Source of the DNA: an uncultured Lachnospiraceae bacterium
Lineage (GTDB): Bacteria; Bacillota; Clostridia; Lachnospirales; Lachnospiraceae
DNA: 64,000 nucleotides
Reading direction: 5' to 3'
NCBI GenBank assembly: GCA_934330725.1
Contig: CAKRGM010000001.1
Span: forward strand, 153,938 to 217,937
How positions within the stretch are numbered: the stretch's first letter is position 1; every line of letters begins with the position of its first letter. A program made the position numbers and the translations under genes. Below the pieces are notes generated by a model that saw only the letters and a list, made by a program, of their open reading frames with translations, had not been told where the DNA came from and did not search any database. Below are positions 55,930 through 63,507 of this stretch, one piece after another.

Positions 55930-57183
55930 ATGGATTATAAACGCATTAAAAGAATTGATATAATAAAATGGTTAAAGCAGGGAAATGCAATTGTATATGC
56001 TTTTATTCTTGCAGTGCTTGTAGTATCATTGATATTTGTTTACAGAACTATCAATTCAGTCAGTAATTCTGCTCAGAATGCAACTGATGCCGGATATGAA
56101 AATGGACAGAATGCAAGTTCAGTTGCTGATAATCAGTCATATAAAATATGCGTAAATAAAAGCAATAATTTTATGACTGTTTTTAAACTGGATACTAATG
56201 GAGAGTTTACAAGTATTTATAAAGTATTTCGTTGCTCGGTAAATTCTGATGTTAAGTCTTATGATTCTAAAATTACTGAAAAGTCTGTGTGGCGTAAGCT
56301 TGATGATAATGTATATGGTCATTATGTTTCAAAGCTCAGCGATTCAGTATGTATTCATTCTGCGCCATATTCAGAGCAGAATAATTCCAAACTTATAGTC
56401 GATGCATATAACAGATTGGGAAATACAGCACAAATAGGATATATATATCTTTCTGCTGCGGATGCAAAATGGATATATGAAAATTGTGGAATTAATACAC
56501 CTGTCAGTATATATGAAGATCAAAATGAGAAACCACCCGTTGATTTACCTGATTTTGCAACTGTAGCTAATGGCACCAGTTATGATCCGACTGATGACAG
56601 ATCATCTGATATTTTGCAAAAGAATACCGGTGGTGGACCAAAGATAAAATATATGCGAGGTGTAACAGACTGTACAATTGCTTTAAACAGTGAGTTTGAC
56701 AAGCTGGATGGAGTGTGTGCTGTTGATACTGATAATAATGATATAACTAATATGATTACTATAACAGGAGATCTTAATACAGCTGTACCAGGAGTGTATA
56801 CACTTATATATCACCTGTCAGACAATTATGGAAACAATCTGGCATATTATAGGTATGTAACTGTTACAGACACACCGGAAACATCTGCTGATAGCAGTGA
56901 AAATGCAGCCACAGATGCTGCTAATAGTACGGAAAATGGAAATAATACCGGCAGTGATAACAATGGAAACAATGCTTCCGGTAATAATAACGATACTAAC
57001 AATAGTACTGGTAATAATAGTACTGGTAACAATAATACTGGTAATAATAGTTCAGGTAATAGTAATACAGATTCAGATTCAGGCTCTGATAATCCTGCAG
57101 GAAATAATACGGATAACAATGGCAACAATAATAATACTGTAGATACCGATAGTCAGGCACGTTCTGGCAGCATTGGTAACTAA
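55930..57183 (+). CDS. Degenerate L,D-transpeptidase-fold surface protein
   Basis: A 417-residue protein. Membrane helix at about residues 20-38, then a YkuD-like domain (YKICVNKSNNFMTVFKL to INTPVSIYED, about 70-198). The first catalytic-region His is kept (IHSAP, His143), but the signature SHGCIR reads QIGYIY: Tyr171 replaces the catalytic Cys and Tyr173 the Arg. It is followed by a DUF5011/Ig-like domain (about 240-315) and an Asn/Gly/Ser/Thr-rich repetitive tail of about 90 residues. A transpeptidase reaction is therefore unlikely; a wall-binding or structural role is inferred. The tail is encoded by repeated AATAGTACTGGTAATAATAG-like units. Confidence 0.75.
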   Translation: MDYKRIKRIDIIKWLKQGNAIVYAFILAVLVVSLIFVYRTINSVSNSAQNATDAGYENGQNASSVADNQSYKICVNKSNNFMTVFKLDTNGEFTSIYKVFRCSVNSDVKSYDSKITEKSVWRKLDDNVYGHYVSKLSDSVCIHSAPYSEQNNSKLIVDAYNRLGNTAQIGYIYLSAADAKWIYENCGINTPVSIYEDQNEKPPVDLPDFATVANGTSYDPTDDRSSDILQKNTGGGPKIKYMRGVTDCTIALNSEFDKLDGVCAVDTDNNDITNMITITGDLNTAVPGVYTLIYHLSDNYGNNLAYYRYVTVTDTPETSADSSENAATDAANSTENGNNTGSDNNGNNASGNNNDTNNSTGNNSTGNNNTGNNSSGNSNTDSDSGSDNPAGNNTDNNGNNNNTVDTDSQARSGSIGN

Positions 57184-57297
57184 TGCTCTGATAGCAATGG
57201 TAACTGATACAATGAATTAAATATTAAATAACCAGGTATATAAAAAATGTGTATGACAATATATTTAAAATATACACTTTATTCAATAATTTTATTA

Positions 57298-57306
57298 TGA
57301 TATAAT
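57298..57306 (+). promoter_or_regulatory. Extended -10 promoter of putP
   Basis: TGATATAAT at 57298-57306, with a weak TTTATT at 57278 placed 17 bases upstream, 31 bases before the putP start. Confidence 0.55.
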
Positions 57307-57336
57307 ATTAAAATCTATTGGATAAAGGAGAATAAT

Positions 57337-58872
57337 ATGTATAATGGTTTAATTATAGCAGCGATTATAGCGTATTTGGCAGTTATGGTCGTTGTTGGTA
57401 TTGTATGTTCTAAAAAGAATAATAATGTTGATGATTTTTATCTGGGAGGAAGAAAACTCGGCCCGTTTGTGACTGCAATGAGTGCTGAAGCATCAGATAT
57501 GAGTAGCTGGCTGCTTATGGGGCTTCCGGGCGTTGCATATCTTTCAGGGCTTGCTGATGCAACATGGACGGCAATAGGTTTAGCAATAGGTACCTATATA
57601 AACTGGTTGGTTGTTGCAAAAAGAATAAGATGTTATACAAAATCTTATGAAGCTTTTACGCTTCCTGACTTTTTTTCAAAACGCTTTGGTGACAATAAAA
57701 ATATCATAAGATTTATAACTGCAGTTATGATAATAGTATTTTTTATACCATATACTGCTTCAGGATTTGCAGCATGTGGAAAATTATTCTCGAGTTTATT
57801 TGGAGTAAATTATATGGCTGCCATGATAATCAGTGCAATAGTAATTATTATATACTGTACATTAGGTGGTTTTCTCGCTGCAAGTACTACAGATTTAATA
57901 CAGAGTGTTGTTATGACAATAGCATTATTTATAGTAGTACTTTTCGGTATAAATGTAGCAGGTGGTTTTGATTGTGTTATAGAAAATGCAAAATCCCTTC
58001 CGGGTTATTTTAATGTATTCAAATCATATTCACCTGAAACCGGCTCTGCTTCAAATTATAGTGCACTATCGATTGCTTCAACACTTGCATGGGGTCTTGG
58101 ATACTTTGGAATGCCGCATGTTCTGTTACGATTTATGGCTATTGAAGATGAAGGCAAGCTTAAATTATCCAGACGTGTAGCAAGTATCTGGGTTGTGATA
58201 TCATTAAGTGTTGGTGTATTTATAGGTGTGGTTGGTCTTGGAATGACAAAGGCAGGTTCAATTGAAACTCTTACTGGAAGTAATTCAGAAACAATAATTG
58301 TAAAAATAGCACACCTGCTTAGTACATATGGCCTATTTCCTGCAATTTGCGCTGGTATTATTCTTGCAGGTATTTTGGCTGCGACAATGTCTACAGCAGA
58401 TTCACAGTTGCTGGCATCAGCATCCAGTGTATCACAAAATTTATTTTCAGAATGTTTTCATATTAAGATATCATCAAAAAAATCCTTTTTGGTTGCCAGA
58501 TTAACAGTTATAGCTATATCAGTTATTGGAATAATTATGGCAAGTGATCCAAATAGTTCTGTATTTGAAATTGTATCATTTGCATGGGCAGGATTTGGTG
58601 CAACATTTGGACCGGTTGTTCTTGCAGCATTATTCTGGAGAAGAGCTAATAAATATGGAATAATAGCAGGAATGTTATCTGGGGAAATAATGATTTTCTT
58701 ATGGAAGTATGTAATTTCAAAATTAGGTGGCATATTTGCAATATATGAATTATTACCAGCATTTATAGTAGCAGTAGTAGTATTAGTAGTTGTCAGTCTT
58801 ATAACAGGTAAACCTGATCAGGAAGTGCTTGATAAGTATGATAATGCTAAAATGCAATATCAGTATAAATAA
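57337..58872 (+). CDS. putP: Sodium/proline symporter PutP
   Basis: A 511-residue sodium:solute symporter with about 13 membrane segments. The PutP signature DFYLGGRKLGPFVTAMSAEASDMSSWLLMGLPG is intact, including the sodium-site Asp and Ser region, and the later SSS motif FGATFGPVVLAALFWRRANKYGIIAGM is present. It imports proline with sodium. GGAG precedes the ATG. It is monocistronic, bounded by its own promoter and a large hairpin. Confidence 0.93.
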   Translation: MYNGLIIAAIIAYLAVMVVVGIVCSKKNNNVDDFYLGGRKLGPFVTAMSAEASDMSSWLLMGLPGVAYLSGLADATWTAIGLAIGTYINWLVVAKRIRCYTKSYEAFTLPDFFSKRFGDNKNIIRFITAVMIIVFFIPYTASGFAACGKLFSSLFGVNYMAAMIISAIVIIIYCTLGGFLAASTTDLIQSVVMTIALFIVVLFGINVAGGFDCVIENAKSLPGYFNVFKSYSPETGSASNYSALSIASTLAWGLGYFGMPHVLLRFMAIEDEGKLKLSRRVASIWVVISLSVGVFIGVVGLGMTKAGSIETLTGSNSETIIVKIAHLLSTYGLFPAICAGIILAGILAATMSTADSQLLASASSVSQNLFSECFHIKISSKKSFLVARLTVIAISVIGIIMASDPNSSVFEIVSFAWAGFGATFGPVVLAALFWRRANKYGIIAGMLSGEIMIFLWKYVISKLGGIFAIYELLPAFIVAVVVLVVVSLITGKPDQEVLDKYDNAKMQYQYK

Positions 58873-58941
58873 TACGTATTTAATTAATTTAATTAAAGCA
58901 AAAAATTAAGAAATTATAGGACAAAAAATCAAAAGAAAATT

Positions 58942-59024
58942 AAAAAACAAGTTTTGGATATTTAAGAACTGTTATATAAACGATATTTGTTTAATGTGTT
59001 TTAAAATATTCAGAACTTGTTTTT
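58942..59024. terminator. Large hairpin between convergent putP and the recombinase gene
   Basis: An A-rich left arm (AAAACAAGTTTTGGATATTT, from about 58943) pairs over about 20 bp, with two G-U pairs, with a right arm ending AGAACTTGTTTTT at 59024. The loop is about 40 bases. A-run and T-run on either side suit bidirectional termination. Confidence 0.65.
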
Positions 59025-59073
59025 ATTATCAGCAGCATTATTATTTGAATGTTTCATGTTTCAATAGAACTAT

Positions 59074-59126
59074 ACTAACTAATAGATATAGATAGAACTG
59101 GAATGATAGATTTAGTATTAGTTAGT
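59074..59126. repeat. Inverted repeat at the 3' end of the recombinase gene
   Basis: ACTAACTAATA at 59074-59084 and its complement TATTAGTTAGT at 59116-59126, 31-base loop. The right arm includes the recombinase stop codon (59122-59124). No T-run, so it is not a standard terminator; role not known. Confidence 0.5.
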
Positions 59127-60174
59127 CTTTACGCAATTTTACAATATTACGTGCTTTGCGTTTGTTTTCATCAACTATTTCAGCGTAATGGCGACGTGTT
59201 GTGTTAACATCTTTATGACCAAGTACATCAGCAACAAGATAAATATCTTTGCTTTCCTGGTATAAATTTGTGCCAAATGTACTCCTGAGCTTGTGAGGAG
59301 TAATATGTTTTATAGTTGTAACGGTAGATGCATATTTTTTTACAAGAAGTTCAACAGATCGTACACATAAACGTTTATTTTTAGAAGAAATAAATAGAGC
59401 ATTTTCATCACCAGGTTCTGTCTGCATATTTTTTCTTTCATCCATATAATTCAGTAAAGCGTCTCGCACTTCATCTCCAAAATATACAAAACTTTCAGAA
59501 CCACCTTTTCGTACAACTTTTATTCTGTTATTATCGAAGTCGACATCATTGATATCCAGGCCAACACATTCTGACACTCGAATACCTGTTCCAAGCATAA
59601 GCGTTAAAAGTGCAAGATCCCGGTTTTTAAGTTTATCATGACGTTTTAATTGATTTTTAGTAAGTTTATTGCCGGATTCTACATTATCTAAAAATTCTGC
59701 CACTTCATTTACATCAAGACGCGTAATAGCTTTATCATGTATTTTAGGCATATCAACTTTAATAGTAGGGTTAGTACTGATTAATTCAAATTTATAATAA
59801 TATGCGTAGAATTTCCTTAAAGAGCATAATTTACGTTTGGCAGCTCTTTCTGAATTGCTGACTTCGGTTCCGTTCTTATTATATAATTTAACATAGCGAA
59901 GATAATCAGAAATATCCTGTCCTTTTAACTTTTCTATATCTTTTTCAGTAAAATCACAAATGTTATAGTTTTTATATTCGTCATATTCATTTATAAGGAA
60001 TTCAAAGAAACCTTTGATATCCATGGCATAAGCAAGCTTAGTTCTTGGTTGCTTAGTAAACTCAAGGCTGTCAAAATATTCCTTACAAAAAGGTGGAAGG
60101 ATTTTAATCAGGTCATTTAATTTTTTAGTATATAAAATAGTTTGCTGTTCAGCATATGTTTTTGTTGTTGCCAT
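59122..60174 (-). CDS. Tyrosine recombinase (XerC/XerD-like)
   Basis: A 350-residue integrase-family recombinase. The N-terminal SAM-like core-binding domain (about 1-140) precedes the catalytic domain with the first Arg in LGTGIRVSECVGL, HKLR at 294-297, His320 in VLGHKD and the nucleophile Tyr330 in RRHYAEI. The tetrad is complete, so it should be active. It is longer by about 40 residues than XerC/D (around 300). There is no sign of a prophage around it. A housekeeping chromosome-dimer resolution role is likely, but a site-specific inversion role is not excluded. Confidence 0.9.
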   Translation of the reverse strand: MATTKTYAEQQTILYTKKLNDLIKILPPFCKEYFDSLEFTKQPRTKLAYAMDIKGFFEFLINEYDEYKNYNICDFTEKDIEKLKGQDISDYLRYVKLYNKNGTEVSNSERAAKRKLCSLRKFYAYYYKFELISTNPTIKVDMPKIHDKAITRLDVNEVAEFLDNVESGNKLTKNQLKRHDKLKNRDLALLTLMLGTGIRVSECVGLDINDVDFDNNRIKVVRKGGSESFVYFGDEVRDALLNYMDERKNMQTEPGDENALFISSKNKRLCVRSVELLVKKYASTVTTIKHITPHKLRSTFGTNLYQESKDIYLVADVLGHKDVNTTRRHYAEIVDENKRKARNIVKLRKD

Positions 60175-60191
60175 ATATTATTCCACATTTC

Positions 60192-60235
60192 TGCACACAT
60201 ATATCATATGTATTAAAATCTATATCATGTGTGCA
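60192..60235. promoter_or_regulatory. Inverted repeat upstream of the recombinase gene
   Basis: TGCACACAT (60192-60200) and ATGTGTGCA (60227-60235) are perfect complements separated by 26 AT-rich bases, 18-61 bases upstream of the recombinase start. Layout fits an operator pair around a promoter, or a recombinase binding site. No regulator is identified. Confidence 0.5.
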
Positions 60236-60336
60236 CGGTATAGACACTATATATTTAAGAAATTTAAAAAGTTAAATTATAATTCTGTAATTATGATAAA
60301 GATAAAAGTGGTTAATAGAAGTATTAACACATATAT

Positions 60337-60370
60337 ATAACTTCGCTAAACTCAAGTTTAACGAAGTTAT
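60337..60370. repeat. 34-bp near-perfect palindrome (terminator hairpin or recombinase site)
   Basis: Sixteen-base arms (left ATAACTTCGCTAAACT, right AGTTTAACGAAGTTAT) with one mismatch and a two-base centre, between the helicase stop and the recombinase start, both on the minus strand. It can be read as two 13-bp arms with an 8-bp spacer (lox-like) or as 11-6-11 (dif-like). There is no T-run on either side, so it is a poor intrinsic terminator by sequence, though still able to form a stable hairpin. Confidence 0.7.
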
Positions 60371-60402
60371 GTATGCATAAATATATAATAAATCAAAATA
60401 CA

Positions 60403-61554
60403 TTATTTTGCAACTAATTTACCATTATAAAGTTTTCGCTGTATGAAATTAATATTAAAGTCTTTACGATATTTTTTTATTTTGTTCATTTCATTTTCTG
60501 TAATTATTGAAATACATACACCTTTAGAACCGTTACGTCCACATCTTCCAGAACGATGCAGGTATTCTTTGGCTTCTTCAGGAAGATTTACATTTATTAC
60601 AGTATCGATATTATCTATTTGTAACCCTCTGGCAGCTATATCTGTTGCGAGAAGATAATTAATCTTGCCTTTGCGAAAGTTTTCAATAGCATTCTTCTTT
60701 TGAATTGATGTATAGTTTCCTGCAATTGAAGCTATATTATATTTATGGTATAAAAGTTTTTGCAAAGATTCTTCAAGATCATATCTGGTATTAATAAATA
60801 TTATTGCTTTTTCAGGTTTTACTGCTTTAACAATTTTTCGTAATGTTTCTATTCTTTCCCGACGATCTGTTATGATATACATATGTTTTATAGTAGCTGG
60901 TATTAAACTTTTATCATTGCTATTAGATATATTTACGATTACAGGCTTATTATCCGGATTATTTATAAATGATAGCGCTTTTGTTTCACTTTTTTTATCA
61001 CTGCTGGCCGAAAACATTATTATCTGAATATATTTCATTAATGATTTACGAATGCTTATAATACTGTCATAATAGCTTTTTTCAAGCAGTTTATCATATT
61101 CATCTAATATAACGGTATTCACATTATGAACATGCAGTTTTTTCATTTTTATCAGCTGAAGTATTCGTGAAGGTGTCCCAACAACAATATTTGGTTTAAG
61201 CTTAAGTGAATCAATTTGTCTGTGAATGTTGCCTTCGCCAATAACAAATAGTGATTTTAATGTTAAAGCCGCATTTTTTATAAGAAGTTCAATTTGCTTA
61301 TTAATCTGGACTGCCAGTTCCTGTGTTGGAACAATAATAAGTTTTTGTAGTTCATTGTCGGCTTTTATATCTGTTATAACAGGTAAAAGATATGCAAGTG
61401 TTTTACCTGATCCGGTACTTGATATTCCTATAAAATCTTTTTTCTCAGATATTGGCTTAAAAGATTTTTTTTGAATATCTGTAGGGTCTGTAATATTCTG
61501 CTTTCTTAGAGCATTGATTAAATTATCTGGTAAAGTAAGGTCTTTAAATGACAT
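60403..61554 (-). CDS. DEAD-box-like RNA helicase with a DEYD motif
   Basis: A 383-residue SF2 helicase with a minimal two-domain core. Motif I is SSTGSGKT (residues 45-52), Ia PTQELA, Ib GTPSRIL, motif II reads DEYD (151-154) instead of DEAD, motif III reads SAS (182-184) instead of SAT, and then come IIINTRYDLEE, ATDIAARGLQ and HRSGRCGRNG. No auxiliary C-terminal RNA-binding domain. It starts MSFKDLTLPDNLINAL, with the Q-motif region at IQKK. Probably acts in RNA remodelling or cold adaptation. A 15-base palindrome TCTAATCAGATTAGA lies 101 bases upstream. Confidence 0.9.
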   Translation of the reverse strand: MSFKDLTLPDNLINALRKQNITDPTDIQKKSFKPISEKKDFIGISSTGSGKTLAYLLPVITDIKADNELQKLIIVPTQELAVQINKQIELLIKNAALTLKSLFVIGEGNIHRQIDSLKLKPNIVVGTPSRILQLIKMKKLHVHNVNTVILDEYDKLLEKSYYDSIISIRKSLMKYIQIIMFSASSDKKSETKALSFINNPDNKPVIVNISNSNDKSLIPATIKHMYIITDRRERIETLRKIVKAVKPEKAIIFINTRYDLEESLQKLLYHKYNIASIAGNYTSIQKKNAIENFRKGKINYLLATDIAARGLQIDNIDTVINVNLPEEAKEYLHRSGRCGRNGSKGVCISIITENEMNKIKKYRKDFNINFIQRKLYNGKLVAK

Positions 61555-61742
61555 ATTCTGGTATCGCTGCCTTTCAAAAAAATATAGTATTATATAAATA
61601 TATTAGTTAATAAATAATATTTACAGTTTGATTTTATCAGATATAAGCATAAAAGTCTAATCAGATTAGATGTGAATATGGCATTTATTTGCATTTATTT
61701 ATAGTATAATATTTTATTATAGTTATTATTAAAATATAGTTA
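61555..61742. other. Intergenic region between the yneA-like and helicase genes
   Basis: No gene seen in 188 bases. On the minus strand TATAAT at 61594-61589 could serve the helicase. The perfect palindrome TCTAATCAGATTAGA (61656-61670) could be an operator, or, on the minus strand where CTTTT follows, a weak terminator for the yneA-like gene. A direct repeat GCATTTATTT occurs twice near 61682-61700. Confidence 0.4.
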
Positions 61743-62087
61743 TTACTTGTATTCATCTGAATAATAATACACTAATATGTTCTGGCCTTCATAAAGTGTA
61801 TCTTGTGACATATTGTTAATTGACATTATGTTATGGATATATTCCTGCTTATTTTCAGATGTGGCATACTTATCAGCAAGACTCCAAAGTGTATCATTAT
61901 CATGTATAGTAATGCTTGTATAATATTTTTGTTCGCTCTTCTGGTTCTGTGCCATTGTTTTTAACATATTATTACCTGATAAGATGTTGATGACCAGAAA
62001 TACCAGTACAGCTGCTATAACTGGTATAAATAACTGCGCCGCGTTATAATTTGTTTTTAATCTTCTTCTTTTTTCTCTGTTCATCAT
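61743..62087 (-). CDS. yneA: YneA-like SOS cell-division suppressor (LysM protein)
   Basis: A 114-residue protein: basic N-terminus, membrane helix at about residues 18-37, then a LysM domain (about 55-110, SITIHDNDTLWSLADKYA to LYEGQNILVYYY). This topology and the position divergent from lexA match YneA of Bacillus, which blocks division during DNA damage. Its own promoter is a consensus one with LexA boxes (see 62204-62255). AGGAGG precedes the ATG on the minus strand. Sequence identity to YneA cannot be assessed here, so the name rests on context and topology. Confidence 0.82.
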   Translation of the reverse strand: MMNREKRRRLKTNYNAAQLFIPVIAAVLVFLVINILSGNNMLKTMAQNQKSEQKYYTSITIHDNDTLWSLADKYATSENKQEYIHNIMSINNMSQDTLYEGQNILVYYYSDEYK

Positions 62088-62203
62088 AATGATACCTCCT
62101 GAAAAATAATAAATAATAATTAATTGTAAAAATCAATTATAATAATAAATATTGAGCTATATGCAAATATTATCTATTTGATATGTATCCGATATAATAT
62201 AAA

Positions 62204-62215
62204 GAACGTTTGTTC
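62204..62215. promoter_or_regulatory. LexA (SOS) box 1
   Basis: GAACGTTTGTTC: perfect match to the Firmicutes core GAAC-N4-GTTC. It lies just downstream of the predicted yneA start point on the minus strand. Confidence 0.85.
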
Positions 62216-62226
62216 GTTACAATTGG

Positions 62227-62255
62227 ATTATAAGACAAGAACATTTGTTTGTCAA
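62227..62255 (-). promoter_or_regulatory. Consensus sigma-A promoter of the yneA-like gene
   Basis: On the minus strand: TTGACA (62255-62250), exactly 17 bases, TATAAT (62232-62227). Both hexamers are perfect consensus. The spacer contains LexA box 2, so repression by LexA should be tight. Confidence 0.88.
62239..62250. promoter_or_regulatory. LexA (SOS) box 2
   Basis: GAACATTTGTTT, one mismatch from GAAC-N4-GTTC, inside the spacer of the yneA promoter and touching its -35. Confidence 0.8.
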
Positions 62256-62263
62256 TAATAATC

Positions 62264-62301
62264 GAACATATTTTCCGAATTTCCGTTCTGAAAATATGTT
62301 T
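62264..62301. promoter_or_regulatory. Paired imperfect LexA boxes in inverted order upstream of lexA
   Basis: GAACATATTTTC (62264-62275) and GAAAATATGTTT (62290-62301) each resemble an SOS box with a decayed half, and together form an 11-bp perfect inverted repeat (AACATATTTTC/GAAAATATGTT). The right one overlaps the lexA -35, fitting autoregulation with weaker binding than at yneA. Confidence 0.65.
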
Positions 62302-62328
62302 GCATAATATTGCTTTTTATGGTAAAAT
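62300..62328 (+). promoter_or_regulatory. Predicted sigma-A promoter of lexA
   Basis: TTGCAT at 62300-62305, 17 bases, TAAAAT at 62323-62328. The start point near 62335 gives an unusually long 5' leader of about 225 bases. Confidence 0.65.
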
Positions 62329-62339
62329 AATAAAAAAAT

Positions 62340-62560
62340 AGTCATTAATGTCAGATGAGAAATCGTCTGTGTAGAATTCTCATCGTTTCTTAGCAATAAT
62401 GCAGCCAGGGAACGCGGATTGAGCGCAGAAAATTATGCTTATCTGATTTTTTACGCAGCTGTTTGTGTCGCAGACGTCACAAATAGCCATTATTGTGGGT
62501 TGCATCTAAAATTAACCTGCAGTTTCTTCGATGTAAGACGTCTGCGGAATGGAGATTATT
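62340..62560 (+). promoter_or_regulatory. lexA structured leader, copy 2 of the dispersed multi-hairpin element
   Basis: After a private hairpin GATGAGAA/TTCTCATC (62354-62384), the part from 62423 is homologous to 4142-4284. Hairpin one: GCGCAGAAAATTA/TGATTTTTTACGC (62423-62456), 12 of 13 pairs. Hairpin two: GCTGTTTGTG/CACAAATAGC (62458-62487). Its loop TCGCAGACGT pairs over 10 bases with ACGTCTGCGG at 62538-62547, directly before the Shine-Dalgarno ATGGAGATTA. Relative to copy 1 the first stem has compensatory changes (T-A to C-G, G-C to A-T). A role in translation control is inferred. Confidence 0.72.
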
Positions 62561-63181
62561 ATGGCGTATGGAAGAATAACAAAGAAACAGACTGAGATAC
62601 TTGAATATATTAAGTCTCAGATATTAAATAAGGGATATCCACCATCGGTAAGGGATATTTGCGTTGCTGTTAACTTAAAGTCTACTTCGTCGGTTCATGC
62701 ACATCTTGAATCATTAGAAAAGAATGGTTATATAAGAAGAGACCCTACAAAACCGAGAACAATTGAAATTATAGATGATAATTTTAATCTTGCCAGACGT
62801 GAGATTATTAATGTTCCTCTTGTAGGTCAGGTAGCTGCCGGACAGCCTGTTCTGGCCGTTGAAAATATAACTGGATATTATCCCATTCCTGCTGAAGTTA
62901 TGCCGTCAGGCAACGTTTTTATGCTTAAAGTTAAAGGTGACAGTATGGTTAATGCTGGTATTTTTGATGGTGATCAGATTATTGTAAGGCAGCAAAGTGA
63001 TGCATCAAATGGAGAGATAGTTGTTGCTTTAGTTGATGACTCTTCTACTGTTAAACGTTTCTATAAAGAAAATGGACATATACGTTTGCAGCCTGAGAAT
63101 GATTTTATGGATCCTATAATTGTTAATGAATGTACAATTTTAGGTAAAGTTGTTGGATTATTACGTCTGGATATAAGATAA
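62561..63181 (+). CDS. lexA: SOS repressor LexA
   Basis: A 206-residue repressor-protease. Winged-helix DNA-binding domain at residues 1-70 (YGRITKKQTEILEYI, TSSVHAHLESLEKNGYIRRD). The self-cleavage bond is Ala93-Gly94 (VAAGQP), with catalytic Ser128 (GDSMVNAG) and Lys165 (TVKRF). It represses the SOS regulon until RecA filaments trigger cleavage. ATG 62561 is chosen because GGAG lies six bases upstream; ATG 62549 would overlap that site. Divergent from the yneA-like gene, as in Bacillus. Confidence 0.96.
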   Translation: MAYGRITKKQTEILEYIKSQILNKGYPPSVRDICVAVNLKSTSSVHAHLESLEKNGYIRRDPTKPRTIEIIDDNFNLARREIINVPLVGQVAAGQPVLAVENITGYYPIPAEVMPSGNVFMLKVKGDSMVNAGIFDGDQIIVRQQSDASNGEIVVALVDDSSTVKRFYKENGHIRLQPENDFMDPIIVNECTILGKVVGLLRLDIR

Positions 63182-63365
63182 TAACGCTGGTAATATCAAA
63201 TTACTTATCTAGTAATACTAATAAATATAATACTAATAAGTAATACTAACATTTAAGAAGTGTCGATATTATCATAATGGTATGTTCCCGTAAGTACAAA
63301 AAATATATAGATAAAAAATATGGATAAAAAATACATACCTATGAGTGAGAAAGTAAAAACATGTT
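63182..63365. other. AT-rich intergenic stretch after lexA
   Basis: No gene or clear signal. The nonamer TAATACTAA occurs three times between about 63212 and 63250, and GATAAAAAATA-type direct repeats occur near 63311-63335. Too short and irregular to call a repeat family. Confidence 0.4.
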
Positions 63366-63418
63366 AAAAAGCATATACCGTTAATCTGAAAATGTCGATT
63401 AACGATATATGCTTTTTT
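63366..63418. terminator. Bidirectional terminator between lexA and rsfS
   Basis: AAAAAGCATAT..CGTTAATC pairs with GATTAACG..ATATGCTTTTTT across a two-base internal loop and a ten-base end loop. A-run on the left and T-run on the right serve both convergent genes. Confidence 0.9.
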
Positions 63419-63507
63419 ATTGAGATTATGTGATTTCCGGTATATGCATCAGATTAATTTCATGGCTGATTTTCAATAAAAAGTCTTATAGTTTTTTAAA
63501 TTAAGTT

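Noticed and set aside
56847..57128. Minus-strand Leu/Pro-rich frame opposite the Asn-rich tail
   Set aside because: It is the reverse complement of a codon repeat and has no independent support.
59122..60174. Recombinase as the integrase of a prophage or integrative element
   Set aside because: Neighbouring genes are housekeeping genes; no tRNA, attachment duplication, phage or conjugation genes are present.
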